From positions 1 to 12,651 of the forward strand of contig JBBRGO010000071.1 of NCBI GenBank assembly GCA_038224055.1: a stretch of 12,651 nt of DNA, read 5' to 3'. This document shows, piece by piece, positions 11,620 through 12,651 of the stretch. Under the pieces are notes generated by a model that saw only the letters and a list, made by a program, of their open reading frames with translations, made no database searches and was not told the origin of the DNA. Each line of letters starts with the position of its first letter. The first letter of the stretch is position 1. Both the position numbers and the translations under genes were made by a program. Origin of the DNA: JBDSSS01 sp038224055. GTDB lineage: Bacteria; Actinomycetota; Actinomycetes; Actinomycetales; Dermatophilaceae.

Positions 11620-12651
11620 GCGGTGTGTCCTTCCGACAGCTGGGGGTCACGCCGTGGGCCGGCGCCGCCGTCCCCATCATCACGTCCTTCGGGCGAGAGG
11701 AGTGCCGGACGGCCGTCCCCACGCGCGGCATACCGCCTCAGGAGCCAGCCCGTGAGCACGACCCCGGCCGCCACGAGCGTCATGGTCCGCGAGACGAACA
11801 CGGCCGGCACGAGCAGGTGGGCCGTCATCGTCAGTGGCACGACGAGCCACTCCCACCGCCGGGCGAGGACCACGAAGGGGACGAGCACGAGGGCGTACCA
11901 CGCGTAGGGAGGACTGACGACGAGCAGGATGGCCCCCGTGCCGACGAGCTGCGCCAGCCAGGGCCGATCCGGATCGGCTCGCCAGAAGGAGAGTGCGGCG
12001 ATGGCGACGACGGCCGCGAGCGAGACGAGCGTGGCGAGCGACCCCGGGAGGACCCACGAGGCGAGGGTGAAGCCGGAGCCCTCCTCGTAGCCCTGCTCCA
12101 CGAGGTAGCCCGGAAGGTAGCCGATGACCGTCCAGCCGGTCGTGACCACGTAGGGCACGTAGACGGCGGCGAAGGTCACGGCTGCCGCAACGGCCACGGT
12201 GACCGGCCGGCGGCGGGCGAGGGGTGGTGCGGCGATCACGGGCACGAACTTGACTGCGGCGGAGAGCCCCACGAGAGCGCCGACGGCCGCGGCGCGACCC
12301 CGTCCACCAGTGGAGCTGGCCGATCCCGCGGCGGACGCGAGCGCAGGGGTCGCGACGGCCGTCGCGAGCACGATCAGCAGGACCCCGAGAGCGTCGATGT
12401 GCGAGTTGGTGACCGCTTCGGTCGTCACGAACGGTGACCACGCCCAGATCGCGGCCCAGCGCACGTCGAGGCGCCGCCGCCGCAGGACGACCACGAGGGC
12501 GAGGGTGACGAGCAGGCTGACGACGGCGCCGCCGACCTGCATCGGCCAGTACTGCGCCGTGGTCGGGACCGCGGCGCGGACCGCGGCGAACCAGCCCTGG
12601 GCCACGGGTGGGTAGATCGTCGGAACGGTGCTGCGGTTGAGCGCCGAGCAC
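11616..12651 (-). CDS. Polytopic membrane glycosyltransferase (GT87/DUF2029-like), 5'-truncated by window edge
   Basis: The frame is open through the last base, so the N-terminus lies outside; about 344 residues are visible. The first visible segment, STVPTIYPPVAQGWF, matches the TIYPP motif that follows the first large loop in GT-C / DUF2029 glycosyltransferases, which use polyprenyl-phosphate sugars on the outer face of the membrane. At least seven hydrophobic helices follow, separated by short basic loops (RRRR, ARRRP, RRYAARG). Recognisable blocks are SHIDALGVLL and AAVKFVPVIAAPPL (the AxxKxxPxxxxP pattern of this family) and PPYAWYALVLVPF. The C-terminus is a short polar, Asp/Gly-rich tail. 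A GTG at 12605 is internal to the conserved region and is not the true start. It overlaps the epimerase by 4 bp, so they form an operon. Confidence 0.85.
   Translation of the reverse strand, partial: CSALNRSTVPTIYPPVAQGWFAAVRAAVPTTAQYWPMQVGGAVVSLLVTLALVVVLRRRRLDVRWAAIWAWSPFVTTEAVTNSHIDALGVLLIVLATAVATPALASAAGSASSTGGRGRAAAVGALVGLSAAVKFVPVIAAPPLARRRPVTVAVAAAVTFAAVYVPYVVTTGWTVIGYLPGYLVEQGYEEGSGFTLASWVLPGSLATLVSLAAVVAIAALSFWRADPDRPWLAQLVGTGAILLVVSPPYAWYALVLVPFVVLARRWEWLVVPLTMTAHLLVPAVFVSRTMTLVAAGVVLTGWLLRRYAARGDGRPALLSPEGRDDGDGGAGPRRDPQLSEGHTA

Overview
The window is GC-rich (GC at nearly all third codon positions) with short intergenic gaps. Its gene content is that of a high-GC actinobacterium, plausibly in the Micrococcales near Intrasporangiaceae; the genus cannot be fixed from sequence alone. 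The markers are a dnaX tail, recR followed by a DUF5063 gene, an aspartokinase with a Corynebacterium-style internal start, and many apparently leaderless promoters.

Layout, left to right. Positions 1-456 hold the C-terminal tail of dnaX (clamp-loader gamma/tau), including a 12-bp tandem repeat. Next come three plus-strand genes: a SAM methyltransferase (610-1368), a PlsC-type acyltransferase (1475-2149) and a NiCoT nickel/cobalt permease (2205-3317). The permease promoter carries a perfect 21-bp palindrome between its -35 and -10. Then follow recR (3384-3983), a DUF5063 gene (4072-4677) and lysC (4768-6039), whose 3' part carries a second, well-formed translation start for a beta subunit.

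From 6060 to 10418 lies a complete bacterial selenocysteine-decoding set. selB, selA and the tRNA-Sec gene selC are on the minus strand in transcription order selC-selA-selB. selD is divergent on the plus strand. SelD makes selenophosphate, SelA converts Ser-tRNA-Sec to Sec-tRNA-Sec, and SelB delivers it to UGA codons marked by a SECIS hairpin. No selenoprotein target lies in the window. selB converges with lysC; selD converges with the next operon.

The right end is a minus-strand pair in which a GT87/DUF2029-like membrane glycosyltransferase (cut by the window edge) overlaps by 4 bp an extended-SDR sugar-nucleotide epimerase. Envelope glycan work is the likely shared role.

The most interesting observations are: (1) the palindromic operator fused to the nickel-transporter promoter; (2) a repeated 'TANNNT, 6-7 nt, start codon' arrangement implying leaderless mRNAs for at least five genes; (3) the embedded lysC-beta start, where codon choice departs locally from the gene's norm to build a Shine-Dalgarno; (4) a tRNA-Sec with an unusual 7+6-looking acceptor/T stack and C33; (5) the broken dnaX-ybaB-recR neighbourhood. 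No stretch over about 155 bp lacks a gene, and no IS element, CRISPR array or phage gene was seen.
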